Assembly: GCA_948739805.1 (NCBI GenBank) | Contig: CAPYID010000001.1 | Location: 1 to 64,000, forward strand | Direction: 5' to 3' | From: an uncultured Clostridia bacterium | Lineage (GTDB): Bacteria > Bacillota > Clostridia > TANB77 > CAG-508 | Length of the DNA stretch: 64,000 nucleotides | Shown here: positions 1 through 8,529 of the stretch, piece by piece | Layout: each line of letters begins with the position of its first letter | Position numbering within the stretch: position 1 is the first letter of the stretch | Notes under the pieces: generated by a model | Seen by the model: only the letters and a program-made list of their open reading frames with translations | Databases searched by the model: none | What the model was told of the DNA's origin: nothing | Program-made: the position numbers and the translations under genes

Positions 1-27
1 TCAAGGCCTTATAGGCCGATATGAAAA

Positions 28-52
28 TCCCCCAGTTATACTGGGGGATAAT
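28..52 (+). terminator. Hairpin, probable terminator at window start
   Basis: A perfect 9-bp stem (28-36 with 40-48) with a 3-base loop is followed by an AT-rich tail rather than a clean T-run. It would end a gene lying upstream of the window. Confidence 0.45.
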
Positions 53-170
53 TATTTCTCTGAAAAATCCATTTAAGAGCATTAAAAACCGTTAAAAAGC
101 ATTAAAATTTATTTCATAAAGGGTAAATAAAGGGTAAAAAATAATGTAATTTAATATTGAAATATCAATG

Positions 171-199
171 ACTTCGGCAATCGCTGAAGTTATTTTTTT
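171..199 (+). terminator. Intrinsic terminator just upstream of the first gene
   Basis: Stem acttcggc (171-178) pairs with gctgaagt (183-190) around loop aatc and is followed by tattttttt. It sits 10 bases before the start codon at 210 and ends only a base before that gene's ribosome-binding site, so it either ends an upstream transcript or works as a leader terminator for the operon that starts at 210. Confidence 0.7.
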
Positions 200-209
200 G
201 GAGGTTTTT

Positions 210-671
210 ATGGAAAAAGAGGAAATTTTAGAAATAGTAAATGAAATAAAAAAAATAGCAAGGCTTAATTGTATGTATAACAAAATAGAAGAAATAGGAG
301 ATAACTATGATGAATTTGTAGAGGATTTTTATTTTATAGAATGGTTAAGAATGGCTACAGATTTGGGAGCATCCTTAGATGAAGTAATAAACACTTCAGT
401 TTTATTTGATGAATTACTAGAAGAATTGGAAATGGCTATACTTAATGCAGAAGATAAGCTTTATAATAAATGTACTTTACTGTTAATGTATAATAAAAAG
501 GACTTAGGAAAAATAATAAGAAACATAGAAGATTACAGCGATAATGATATTATCAATGTAATCTTAAATTTTGCAAAAAATAATTATAATGAGATAGAGG
601 CAGAATTCTTTGTCCTTGAATTAAGAAAATTACTTCAAGGAGGACAAGGAGATGACAGAACAAGAGTATAG
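210..671 (+). CDS. Acidic protein of unknown function, first gene of a mobile-element operon
   Basis: A 153-residue protein that I do not recognise. The ATG at 210 is chosen because it follows ggagg at 200-204; an in-frame ATG at 168 lies upstream of a terminator hairpin and has no ribosome-binding site. The protein is rich in Glu, Asp, Leu and Ile, looks fully helical and has no membrane segment or signal peptide. Its last 20 bases overlap the next gene, so the two are translationally coupled. The context (RinA/DUF722-like and HTH genes downstream) suggests a small accessory protein of an integrative element. Confidence 0.7.
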   Translation: MEKEEILEIVNEIKKIARLNCMYNKIEEIGDNYDEFVEDFYFIEWLRMATDLGASLDEVINTSVLFDELLEELEMAILNAEDKLYNKCTLLLMYNKKDLGKIIRNIEDYSDNDIINVILNFAKNNYNEIEAEFFVLELRKLLQGGQGDDRTRV

Positions 672-1083
672 AAAAGTAGAACTTTATTTATATAATTACC
701 ATAAAATAAATTATTTAATAAAAAATAGAGAAACAGATTTAATTGATTCAATAAATGTTTCCAATAATGCTTGGATAAAATCAATTAAAGATACAAGTAA
801 CACAATGGAAGATCAAGCAATAAAAATTATAGATGATAATTTAATAAAAGAATATAAAGAATGGCAAGTATTTTTAAAAAATATACTTGTTTTTTTATGC
901 GAAAAAAAGCCGAGTTATTATAAGTATTTAAAATTAAAATATTTTCTTAATAAGGATGATTTAGAAATTATAAAACTTATGAAAATCGATTCTAAGAAGA
1001 TAAAAATTTTAAAGAATAAACTAATTGAGTTTGTATTTAAAATGAAAAATATAGAGAATTTTGAATTAAATATGGAGGTATAA
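652..1083 (+). CDS. RinA/DUF722-like putative transcriptional regulator (paralogue of the gene at 1991)
   Basis: A 143-residue basic protein with aaggagg at 637-643. It shares its layout with the protein at 1991-2431: a basic N-terminus, a region around Asn/Lys-Glu-Tyr-x-Glu-Trp (IKEYKEWQVFLKNIL here, IKEYQEWKKLIDNIL there), then a C-terminal block shaped like sigma region 4/HTH. Proteins of this build (RinA, ArpU, DUF722) switch on late genes in phages and integrative elements. In this copy the helix-turn-helix is less obvious (NKDDLEIIKLMKIDSKKIKILKNKL). The family call rests on layout and on the paralogue, so it is moderate. Confidence 0.5.
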   Translation: MTEQEYRKVELYLYNYHKINYLIKNRETDLIDSINVSNNAWIKSIKDTSNTMEDQAIKIIDDNLIKEYKEWQVFLKNILVFLCEKKPSYYKYLKLKYFLNKDDLEIIKLMKIDSKKIKILKNKLIEFVFKMKNIENFELNMEV

Positions 1084-1086
1084 ATT

Positions 1087-1203
1087 ATGTTTTGGTTAGG
1101 ACTAATAATAGGATTATTTTTAGGAGCAAATTTAAGTTTAATATTATATGCTTGTATAGTAGCAGGAAAGGAAAGTGATCGAAGAAGTGGATATACAGAA
1201 TGA
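1087..1203 (+). CDS. Small single-pass membrane protein, DUF3789-like (38 aa)
   Basis: Starts at ATG 1087 behind ggaggt (1075-1080). It is one hydrophobic helix (FWLGLIIGLFLGANLSLILY) followed by a short polar tail ending KESDRRSGYTE. This GLFLGANL pattern is the hallmark of the tiny DUF3789 proteins that recur in Firmicute integrative elements; their function is unknown. The last 29 bases overlap the next gene in another frame, which supports a compact, translationally coupled operon. Confidence 0.65.
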   Translation: MFWLGLIIGLFLGANLSLILYACIVAGKESDRRSGYTE

Positions 1204-1945
1204 AGTAAATAGAATAGGTTATTTCGCTGTAATTCCTGCGACTGTATTATTTAATAATGAATTAAAACCTAATGAAAAGTTACTATATGCCTTAATAACA
1301 ACTTTATCAAATAAAGAAGGTTATTGTTATGCAAGTAATAAGTATTTAGGAGAAAAGTTAAATGTTGATCCTCAGACTATTTCAAGATGGATAGGAAATT
1401 TGAGAAAATACAATTATTTAGTAGTAGATATTATAAGAAATGAGAATAAAGAGATAATTCAAAGAAAAATTTATCCTAATGACATACCCTATCTACTAAA
1501 TAATCGATACCCCTATGTATTAAATGGTCAAGAGGGTATTGATGAAAAAGTCAAAGAGAATAATATAAATTATAATAATATAAATACACACACAGTCAGC
1601 AAAGAAAAATTTTTAGAAAATGTGTATTTATATGATTTTGAATATAAGGAATTAGTTAATGAATATGGAGAGACTAAAGCAAATAAGTGTATTGAAGAAC
1701 TATCTTTATATAAGAAATCAAAAGGGATTGAATATAAAAGTGATTTTGCAACTATAAAAAGATGGGTAGTTGCAAGAGTAGAAGAAATGGAGGAAAGGCA
1801 GGAAAAACGAAGTAATAATAAAAAGAAAAGTAATAGATTTAATTATGAACAAAGACAATATTCAGCAGAGTTTTTTGAAAGTCTATATGATAATATTCCA
1901 CCAATGACATCAAGTAATTCAGAAGAAGATGAGATGGATTTGTAA
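1175..1945 (+). CDS. Helix-turn-helix replication-initiator-type protein of a mobile element
   Basis: A 256-residue protein with a GTG start behind aggaaagg. Residues about 15-95 form a winged-helix domain of the HTH_36/replisome-organiser kind: an FAVIPATVLFNNELKPNEKLLYA opening, then recognition-helix residues NVDPQTISRWIGNL. The middle is Asn-rich, and the C-terminal third ends in the EQRQYSAEFFESLY motif seen in mobile-element copies. It probably binds the element's origin or acts in its replication or regulation. A truncated relative lies at 37549-38040 and stops exactly inside the C-terminal motif. Confidence 0.65.
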   Translation: MIEEVDIQNEVNRIGYFAVIPATVLFNNELKPNEKLLYALITTLSNKEGYCYASNKYLGEKLNVDPQTISRWIGNLRKYNYLVVDIIRNENKEIIQRKIYPNDIPYLLNNRYPYVLNGQEGIDEKVKENNINYNNINTHTVSKEKFLENVYLYDFEYKELVNEYGETKANKCIEELSLYKKSKGIEYKSDFATIKRWVVARVEEMEERQEKRSNNKKKSNRFNYEQRQYSAEFFESLYDNIPPMTSSNSEEDEMDL

Positions 1946-1990
1946 CACAACTAATTGAGGTTGCGATTTTTTTATTTTAGGAGGTGCAAT

Positions 1991-2431
1991 TTGGTTACTA
2001 AAAAAGTAAAAAAGATAATAAGAAAAAAGCTATATGAATATCCAATTTATGAAAGAATTATAAATGAATTGGAACTTGAAAAAGACACAGCAGAAGGAGG
2101 AGATATAAATTCTTCGATAAGGAGTAAAAACAAAATCAATAGAAAAGTAGAATCACAAGTTATTAAAAATATGAGTATTGACAATAAAATTAAAGAATAT
2201 CAAGAATGGAAAAAGCTAATCGACAATATTCTACAAGAATTGCGAAAATATGATAAAACAAAATTAAAAGTAGTAGAATATAAATTTTTTGGTAATATAC
2301 CTGAAGATGTTATTGCAGATGAATTATATGTTTCAAAAACAACAGTTAGAACTTATATAAATGATATTTATTTTGAAGTGGGAATACAAGCAATTTTTAA
2401 TAAATTACTTACAAAAGATTTAATAAATTAA
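1991..2431 (+). CDS. RinA/DUF722-like putative transcriptional activator
   Basis: A 146-residue protein starting at TTG 1991, chosen because aggaggt (1979-1985) sits just upstream; a longer reading from ATG 1955 has no such site. The N-terminus is very basic (VTKKVKKIIRKKL). The C-terminal half has a sigma-region-4-like helix-turn-helix, IADELYVSKTTVRTYINDIY, typical of RinA/ArpU-like regulators of phage and integrative-element transcription. It shares its overall layout with the product of 652-1083. It is the last gene before the Hachiman pair and may control it or the transfer genes. Confidence 0.6.
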   Translation: MVTKKVKKIIRKKLYEYPIYERIINELELEKDTAEGGDINSSIRSKNKINRKVESQVIKNMSIDNKIKEYQEWKKLIDNILQELRKYDKTKLKVVEYKFFGNIPEDVIADELYVSKTTVRTYINDIYFEVGIQAIFNKLLTKDLIN

Positions 2432-2514
2432 AAATGTCACAAAGACAAACAATTGAGAAAAATGTTAATGTATGATATAATTCAGCTTAAATAAGTATTT
2501 AGGTGGAGATAAAG

Positions 2515-3438
2515 ATGTTGAATAAAACATGTAACGATGAAGAGTTTTCAAAAGTATTTAAAGAATTGAAACATGATGAAAAATTAGAATTACCAAATAA
2601 TAACTCATTAAAAATGTATTATACAACAATAATGAATAATACATTTGAGTATTCTAATCTTCAAGAATTACTGTTAAGTAATATAACAAATTATGTTTTT
2701 TCTAGGAAAGAAAATAAAGAAGCATTTGATACAAAAAAAATTCCAAATTTAACTAGAAAAGCTATGATGGAATTTAGAAAAATAAGCAATAAAAAAGATT
2801 GTGGAAATGGTGGGGAATTAGGTGAATTGCTTTTGTATATATTTTTAGAATCTAATCTAAAAGCATATAAATTATTGAGCAAAATGGAATTGAAAACGAA
2901 TTCTGAAGACTATATTAAAGGGGCAGATGGAATTTATTTGTATGAGTATGAAGATGATAATAATGAAAAACATTTTGAATATATTATTGGAGAAGCAAAG
3001 ATTGAAGCAACATCTGCAAAATCAATAGCAGATGCATTTAAATCTATATTAGTACATTTGCAAAAGAAGGATTTTGAGAGAGAGCTAGTTGATAGAGAAA
3101 TATTCAAGGAAACATTTAATGAAGAACAAGCTGAAAAGATTAAAAGAATATTAGTTCCTTCGCCAGACGATGATGATATAGATATGCAAAAAGCTTTTGG
3201 AATATTTATTGGCTATGGTTTAAATAAAAATCTAAAATTAGATGAAGTAGATAATAAAAAAGGCAAAAAAATTATTGAGGCTAGAATAGAAAAAGATATA
3301 AAAAATATATGTAAAAATATAAAGGATAAAATAAAAGAAAATAAAAATTTGAAAAATTACTCGTTTTATGTTTATGTAATGCCATTTAAAGATGCAAAAA
3401 AAGATAGAGTAGAAATTTTAAAGAATATTACGATATAA
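2515..3438 (+). CDS. hamA: HamA, Hachiman anti-phage system nuclease subunit (DUF1837)
   Basis: A 307-residue protein starting at ATG 2515 behind aggtggag (2501-2508). It carries the DUF1837 signature: GELGELLLY near residue 100, KGADGI (Asp138), and GEAK (Glu160, Lys162), which together give the D...ExK arrangement of a PD-(D/E)xK nuclease. In characterised Hachiman systems HamA is the nuclease effector held inactive by the helicase HamB and released when HamB meets damaged or abnormal DNA. The helicase gene follows 14 bases downstream, as expected. All putative catalytic residues are present, so the gene looks functional. Confidence 0.87.
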   Translation: MLNKTCNDEEFSKVFKELKHDEKLELPNNNSLKMYYTTIMNNTFEYSNLQELLLSNITNYVFSRKENKEAFDTKKIPNLTRKAMMEFRKISNKKDCGNGGELGELLLYIFLESNLKAYKLLSKMELKTNSEDYIKGADGIYLYEYEDDNNEKHFEYIIGEAKIEATSAKSIADAFKSILVHLQKKDFERELVDREIFKETFNEEQAEKIKRILVPSPDDDDIDMQKAFGIFIGYGLNKNLKLDEVDNKKGKKIIEARIEKDIKNICKNIKDKIKENKNLKNYSFYVYVMPFKDAKKDRVEILKNITI

Positions 3439-3452
3439 AGGCAGGAAAGATA

Positions 3453-5993
3453 ATGAAATTAGGGGAATACATATATAGAGATTTGGAAAAAAATCCTTAT
3501 TTATTGATTTTATATACTAATTTATTAAAACAATATGCAAGTGTTCAATTTAAAATAAAAAAAGAAAGTTATTTAGAAGAATCTAATATTATTGATTTAT
3601 TAAAATTTGCTGATTTGCTTTCAAAATCAACAAATTTAACTAAAAATCAGTATCATAAAAACATTGCTCAAAATATAGTTATATTGTTAAACAAATTATA
3701 TCCCAATAATATAAATGTGAAAGCTACATTCATATCAGTATTAAATAATATAAATAATTATAGAAATATAGATGATGACAATTATTATGATGGAGATATT
3801 AGGGAGTTTATTTATCAGTATATAGAAAAGCAAAGTTTTAGAATAGATGAAAATGATGATAAATATTTTATAAGAGATCAGAAAGAAATATATAATAAAC
3901 TAGAAAACGAAAGATATTTTAGCTATTCAGGACCGACCTCAATGGGAAAGACTTTTGTAATTAAAGTTTTTATTCAAAAGAAGATTAAAAATGAAGAAGA
4001 AAAAAATAATTTTGTAATAGTGGTACCTACTAAAGCATTAATAGGTGAAATAACAAGTGAATTAATAACAGAAATAGGAGATGAACTAAAAGAAAAAAAT
4101 TATAAGATTATAAATTCGTATAATGAAATGCAAGAGGATATGAAATGTAATTATATTATGGTTTATACACAAGAACGATTTTTAGCTCACTTACTTAAAA
4201 AGAATATAGACATAGGATATGTTTTTATCGATGAAGCTCATAAACTCTTTTATGAGGATTCAAGAAGTGTATATTTTTATAAAATCTTAGACATATTAAG
4301 TAATTATTCTAATATGCCTAAAATATTTTTTTCAGCACCATTAATTTCAAATCCAGATGAGTTTTTAAAATTGTTACCAGCTACATTGTCAAAAACATAT
4401 AGAGTATTTGAATTTTCGCCAGTAAATCAACAAAAATATATTTTGGATTATAATGGTAAAAATATTGTTATTTTTAATGATTTAACTAAGACTTTTATTG
4501 AAATAAATTATAATAATCTTGAATATTACAATTTAAATACAATATTAAGTATATTAGGTGAAGAACAAAAAAATTTAATTTATTGTGAAAATCCAAAAGA
4601 TGCTATAGAAATGGCAAAAGATTACGCTGAAATAAAAGCTACAAAAGTACAAAGCGAAAAGGTTGAAAAAGTAAAAAAATATATAAAAAATGAAATTCAT
4701 GAAAGTTATTATTTAATTGATTTGCTTGACAGAGGAATAGCGTATCATGTCGGATATGTACCTAATTCAATAAGGAAGAAAATAGAAAGTTTATATCATG
4801 ATAAAGAGATTGATACTATCTTTTGTACAAGTACATTGTTAGAAGGAATTAATTTGCCAGCAGATAATTTATTTATTCCTGTAAAGGAAAATTCAAAAAT
4901 ATTAAAAAATGATATTGATTTTAAGAATTTAATTGGTAGAGTGGGGAGAATTAAGTATAACTTAAGTGGAAATGTATTTATTATACCAAAAGATGGACAA
5001 AAGACTGTAAATAAATGTACGAAAATAGTTAATTCTGAAATAAACGATAGAGAATTATCTATAAAAACAGTTCTGACTGAAGAAAGAAAAATTGATATAA
5101 TTGAAAATTTAAAAAAAGGTTCAACTGAATTAAATAAAAAATGCGGGAAGACATGTAATAATACAGAGTATGAATTTTCAAGATATATTATGAATGTATT
5201 AATAGATGATATACTAAATAACAGAAAAAGCAATATATATAAAGAATTTGAAAAAAAAATAGATAAAAAAACAAAAGAAACGATTATTAATAATTTTAAG
5301 AAAGAAAAAGTACCACAGGATATGGCAATAACTTTAGATCAGGTTAAAACAATAGAAAGTGAAATTGATAATGAATTGGAATATCCTGAGCAAATTAATT
5401 ATAAGACAATTCTTGAATTTTTAAAAAAATTATATAAACAATTTATGTGGTGGAAATATGAACCCAAAAATGAATTAGGGAACGAAAAAGTTTTAAATTA
5501 TTATTCGACAATTTTAAATCAATGGATAAATGGAGCATATATAAGTCAAATTATAAAAAATTCAATTGAATATGCAGAAAAATCCAAAGTAGTATATAGT
5601 TATGGTAAAAAAGAAGAATATAGTGGAAGTGTAGAACAAATTAATATAATTATTAACCAAACTCTTGATACAATAGAAAAAATAATAAAATTTAAAATTG
5701 AGAATTACTTTTCAAAATTTTCAGAATTATATAAAAAAAGAAAAGGAATTGATAAAATAGAAAATGATTGGTATGAATATCTTTCATATGGTACAAACAA
5801 AAAAGAGATTATAGAACTACAAAAAATGGGATTTTCTAGAGAAATTGCTCTGAAAATATATAGAATGGATAAATACATTATCTTCGATACAGATTCTATT
5901 TTTTTAAGTACAAAAATTTTTGAAGATGAGAATGAAGATATTGTAGAAGAAGCAAAAGAAGTCAGTTTAAATAATTATAATAAATTTAAGTAA
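3453..5993 (+). CDS. hamB: HamB, Hachiman anti-phage system superfamily 2 helicase
   Basis: An 846-residue protein starting at ATG 3453 behind aggaaag. The helicase motifs are intact: Walker A GPTSMGKT at 160-167 (Lys166), VPTKAL as motif Ia, DEAH at 260-263, SAP as motif III near 290, and the arginine motif GRVGRI at 495-500. A helical N-terminal region of about 140 residues precedes the motor, and a long Lys/Glu-rich region follows it. HamB senses aberrant DNA and controls HamA in this defence family. The two genes are 14 bases apart in one operon with no terminator between them. There is no sign of decay. Confidence 0.87.
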   Translation: MKLGEYIYRDLEKNPYLLILYTNLLKQYASVQFKIKKESYLEESNIIDLLKFADLLSKSTNLTKNQYHKNIAQNIVILLNKLYPNNINVKATFISVLNNINNYRNIDDDNYYDGDIREFIYQYIEKQSFRIDENDDKYFIRDQKEIYNKLENERYFSYSGPTSMGKTFVIKVFIQKKIKNEEEKNNFVIVVPTKALIGEITSELITEIGDELKEKNYKIINSYNEMQEDMKCNYIMVYTQERFLAHLLKKNIDIGYVFIDEAHKLFYEDSRSVYFYKILDILSNYSNMPKIFFSAPLISNPDEFLKLLPATLSKTYRVFEFSPVNQQKYILDYNGKNIVIFNDLTKTFIEINYNNLEYYNLNTILSILGEEQKNLIYCENPKDAIEMAKDYAEIKATKVQSEKVEKVKKYIKNEIHESYYLIDLLDRGIAYHVGYVPNSIRKKIESLYHDKEIDTIFCTSTLLEGINLPADNLFIPVKENSKILKNDIDFKNLIGRVGRIKYNLSGNVFIIPKDGQKTVNKCTKIVNSEINDRELSIKTVLTEERKIDIIENLKKGSTELNKKCGKTCNNTEYEFSRYIMNVLIDDILNNRKSNIYKEFEKKIDKKTKETIINNFKKEKVPQDMAITLDQVKTIESEIDNELEYPEQINYKTILEFLKKLYKQFMWWKYEPKNELGNEKVLNYYSTILNQWINGAYISQIIKNSIEYAEKSKVVYSYGKKEEYSGSVEQINIIINQTLDTIEKIIKFKIENYFSKFSELYKKRKGIDKIENDWYEYLSYGTNKKEIIELQKMGFSREIALKIYRMDKYIIFDTDSIFLSTKIFEDENEDIVEEAKEVSLNNYNKFK

Positions 5994-6080
5994 AAAATAG
6001 TAAAATCATGTTTAGATAATAACTCGGAATATTGTAATCTTTCGAACAAGTAATAATAAAAAAATTAAGGAGAGATAGAA

Positions 6081-6758
6081 TTGGATATAGAAGTAAATAA
6101 TATAAAAATTCATTATGAAATATTAGGAGAAGGACAACCAATAATTTTATTAAATCCTAATAGTGTAAATACAGGGTTAATGAAGTTTATTGCAAATAGA
6201 TTAAAAGATAAATATAAAGTTTATATATTTGATAGAAGATGTTGCGGTAAAAGTGAAAAAAATTGTACTTTAACTTATGAAGATTCTGCAAAAGATGTTT
6301 ATGAATTTATAAAAAAATTAAATATAGATAAACCATATTTATTGGGATGTAGTGGTGGAGGAACGGTTGCACTTAATGTTGCAATACATTATCCTGAAAG
6401 CATATCGAAGTTAATTCTTTGTAGTGGAGTAGCAAGAAATAATATAATAGAAAAACCAAATTACGCAAAAATAATGGGAAAAATACCTTGGTATCCAGGT
6501 AAAAAAAATAATGAAAAGTTTGAAAAATTAAACTATGAATCTCATTCTATAACAAAAGAGGAATTAAGTATTATTGATATTCCTACATTAGTATTCAATG
6601 GTGGTGTTAAAGATTTAGTACCAAAAGATGAAGCAGAGTATATTTCGAATAATATTAAAAATTCAGAATTAAAGATATTAGAAAAAGCAGGTCATTGTAA
6701 TTATATTTTCAATAATAATGATTTTTATAACAAATTAAACGAATTTTTAGAAAGATAA
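6081..6758 (+). CDS. Alpha/beta-hydrolase fold protein
   Basis: A 225-residue protein from TTG 6081 behind aaggagag. The full catalytic triad is visible: nucleophile in GCSGGG (Ser91), acid at Asp178 (KDLVPKD) and histidine in AGHC (His205). An HxxxG-like ILLNPNSVN oxyanion region lies near residue 28. There is no signal peptide, so it is a cytoplasmic esterase, lipase or related enzyme of unknown substrate. It follows hamB by 87 bases without a terminator and is closed by the strong terminator at 6854, so it may be co-transcribed with the defence pair; a role in defence is not shown. Confidence 0.8.
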   Translation: MDIEVNNIKIHYEILGEGQPIILLNPNSVNTGLMKFIANRLKDKYKVYIFDRRCCGKSEKNCTLTYEDSAKDVYEFIKKLNIDKPYLLGCSGGGTVALNVAIHYPESISKLILCSGVARNNIIEKPNYAKIMGKIPWYPGKKNNEKFEKLNYESHSITKEELSIIDIPTLVFNGGVKDLVPKDEAEYISNNIKNSELKILEKAGHCNYIFNNNDFYNKLNEFLER

Positions 6759-6853
6759 TAAATTATTAAGATGTTCGGAAGATTTTGGTATTGTAAACAG
6801 GTAGAGGTGCAGAATATTTTGATATTTCGAATAAAATAAAAAGAAAATAGCAT

Positions 6854-6905
6854 GTGGGATTTTTGAGATTTTTTAAGATTTCTCAAAAATCCCACTATTT
6901 TTTTT
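6854..6905 (+). terminator. Strong intrinsic terminator after the hydrolase gene
   Basis: A perfect 15-bp stem (6854-6868 with 6881-6895), 12-base loop, then a tract of T residues. It closes the transcript that contains hamA, hamB and the hydrolase gene. Confidence 0.85.
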
Positions 6906-6983
6906 GCAATTTTTTTATTAAAAAGGTTTGGGATTGTCTTTTACTATTTTATATAATTTAAAATTGATAAGGAGGGATTATTG

Positions 6984-7313
6984 ATGGAAGAGTTATGTGA
7001 GGGATTTTTTAATGAATATTCTACAGATTTTTGTGAATATTTTGATAAACATTTAGTACAAAATGTTATAAAAAAAGGAGATTATAAAAAGATAGAAGAT
7101 GAAATAAATGAGATTAAGAAAAAATATCCTAATTTAATTACATTACTAGAAGATATGGATAATGTGGAACTTACTTATGCTGATGAAAATGCTTTAAATG
7201 ATATTTTATCTTTACAAAAGGAACTTGATATTATTGAACTAAAAGAAGCTTTTAAATTAGGATTTAAAGAGGCTTATATCTATTTTGAATCAATGGATAT
7301 GTTGAATATATAG
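6984..7313 (+). CDS. Small protein, DUF6809-like
   Basis: A 109-residue acidic protein. ATG 6984 is preferred because ggaggg ends 8 bases before it; a TTG three bases earlier is the alternative. The sequence is helical, and its C-terminal part (a run of Leu/Glu helix followed by EAFKLGFKEAYIYFESM) resembles the small DUF6809 proteins common in Clostridia, whose function is unknown. It is 9 bases from the metallophosphoesterase gene, so the two share an operon. Confidence 0.5.
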   Translation: MEELCEGFFNEYSTDFCEYFDKHLVQNVIKKGDYKKIEDEINEIKKKYPNLITLLEDMDNVELTYADENALNDILSLQKELDIIELKEAFKLGFKEAYIYFESMDMLNI

Positions 7314-7322
7314 GAGGAAAAG

Positions 7323-8165
7323 ATGAGATTTATATATGCTTGTGATTTACACGGAGATAAATATAAATATAAGAATTTATTAGAAATTGCTAAAAATGGA
7401 AAAATAAAATACTTAGTTTTAGGTGGGGATTTATTGCCTAAAGAATGTGGAGATAGAATAAATGAACAAAAAATATTTATAGAACAGTATTTAAATAATT
7501 ATTTTGAAGAATTAAAGAAAAATAATATTAAGTGTATTTGCATTTTAGGAAATGATGATTTAGAAATACTGGATAAAAATTTTAACGAAATATGTAAAAA
7601 ACACGATAATGTATTTAATATAGATCAAAAGAAGGTTAGTTTTGGAGATATTACATTTATAGGCTTATCCAAAGTATTAGATCACCCTTTTGGTTGTAAA
7701 GATAGGGTTGTAATTGAGGAGGGATTAGAAATGCCTTTCCAATTATCTAATATTATATATGTCGATAAATGTCGAAATATGTTGTCCGTTGATGAATGGC
7801 AAGATTATAGAAACGACATTGAAAAAATGGAGAATGTATTAGAAAAATTACCTAAAGCTAAAAAAGGTAACAAAGTGATATATGTTTTTCATAATCCACC
7901 TTTTGGCTTAGGATTAGATGTTTGTAGAGACAAAAGCCAAGTTGGATCAAAAGCAATTACTAACTGTTTAGAAAAAAGTAATGCCTATATGTCTTTACAC
8001 GGACATATTCACGAATCTTATAGAGTAACAGGAATATGGAAAAATGAATTAATTGGAACAATTTGCATACAAACAGGGCAAACCGAAAGACACAGTAAAG
8101 ATATTTTCTATTCAATAGTAGATACAGATACAAATTATAATGATTTATATCTGTTTAAGGGGTGA
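7323..8165 (+). CDS. Calcineurin-like metallophosphoesterase
   Basis: A 280-residue protein with aggagg just before ATG 7323. The five metal-binding motifs are in order: DLHGD near residue 8, GGD near 38, GNDD near 76, FHNPP near 189 and GHIH near 225. This fits a two-metal phosphoesterase of the Icc/YfcE type; the substrate (cyclic nucleotide, phosphoprotein or other) cannot be told. It overlaps nothing, but the next small gene starts 7 bases after its stop, so the two are coupled. Confidence 0.85.
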   Translation: MRFIYACDLHGDKYKYKNLLEIAKNGKIKYLVLGGDLLPKECGDRINEQKIFIEQYLNNYFEELKKNNIKCICILGNDDLEILDKNFNEICKKHDNVFNIDQKKVSFGDITFIGLSKVLDHPFGCKDRVVIEEGLEMPFQLSNIIYVDKCRNMLSVDEWQDYRNDIEKMENVLEKLPKAKKGNKVIYVFHNPPFGLGLDVCRDKSQVGSKAITNCLEKSNAYMSLHGHIHESYRVTGIWKNELIGTICIQTGQTERHSKDIFYSIVDTDTNYNDLYLFKG

Positions 8166-8172
8166 AGTAAGA

Positions 8173-8421
8173 ATGAAAAAGATAAATGCTAATTGGTACA
8201 CAAAAGGTAAACTTAACAGAAGAAATTGGCAAATAGATGAAAATGAAAATGGATATTTGTATTCAGTAGGAAGATATTTAACAAAATTGAAAAAAGAGGA
8301 TTTAACAGCAGATTATATTGAGTTTCAGAGTAGAACGATTTGGTATATGGATGGCTATGTAAAAACTTCAGAAGTAAAAGACATATTTTTTACATATAGT
8401 AATTCGGTAATATGTCAATAG
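8173..8421 (+). CDS. Small protein of unknown function
   Basis: An 82-residue protein from ATG 8173, just after the phosphoesterase stop. It has many aromatic residues (Trp and Tyr: NWYTKGKLNRRNWQ, YSVGRYL, TIWYMDGYV), predicted beta-rich, without a membrane segment or known motif. I do not recognise it. Its position at the end of the small operon suggests a partner of the metallophosphoesterase. Confidence 0.55.
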   Translation: MKKINANWYTKGKLNRRNWQIDENENGYLYSVGRYLTKLKKEDLTADYIEFQSRTIWYMDGYVKTSEVKDIFFTYSNSVICQ

Positions 8422-8455
8422 AAAAATAAAAAATTCTCAAAAAAATTTTTGAGAA
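8422..8455 (-). terminator. Minus-strand terminator facing the IS110 transposase
   Basis: Stem ttctcaaaaa (8434-8443) with tttttgagaa (8446-8455). On the minus strand it is followed by a T-rich run (8433-8422), while the plus strand has only A residues after it. It therefore ends minus-strand transcription coming from the transposase gene. Confidence 0.6.
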
Positions 8456-8529
8456 AAAAGACATCACTTAATAAACGTTTTTAATAAAGAAGAAACGGTT
8501 GACATAAATAATATTAAGTTAAAGAAAAG

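Larger units (their letters stand above)
1..8430. mobile_element. Accessory block with Hachiman defence genes, probably part of an integrative element
   Basis: Inference from content. The genes here (RinA/DUF722-like regulators, HTH replication-type protein, DUF3789-like peptide, Hachiman pair, orphan proteins) are of the kind carried by integrative elements and phage-like islands, while prmC-whiA-hemW right after the IS110 copy are core genes. No integrase, relaxase or att repeat is visible, so the left end lies outside the window and the right end is only placed somewhere before the IS110 copy. Confidence 0.5.

Noticed and set aside
1955..1990. Upstream extension of the RinA-like protein from ATG 1955
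   Set aside because: No ribosome-binding site before it, whereas aggaggt stands before TTG 1991.
8434..8455. Hairpin as a plus-strand terminator for the 82-residue gene
   Set aside because: Only A residues follow on the plus strand; the T-run is on the minus strand, so it serves the transposase transcript.
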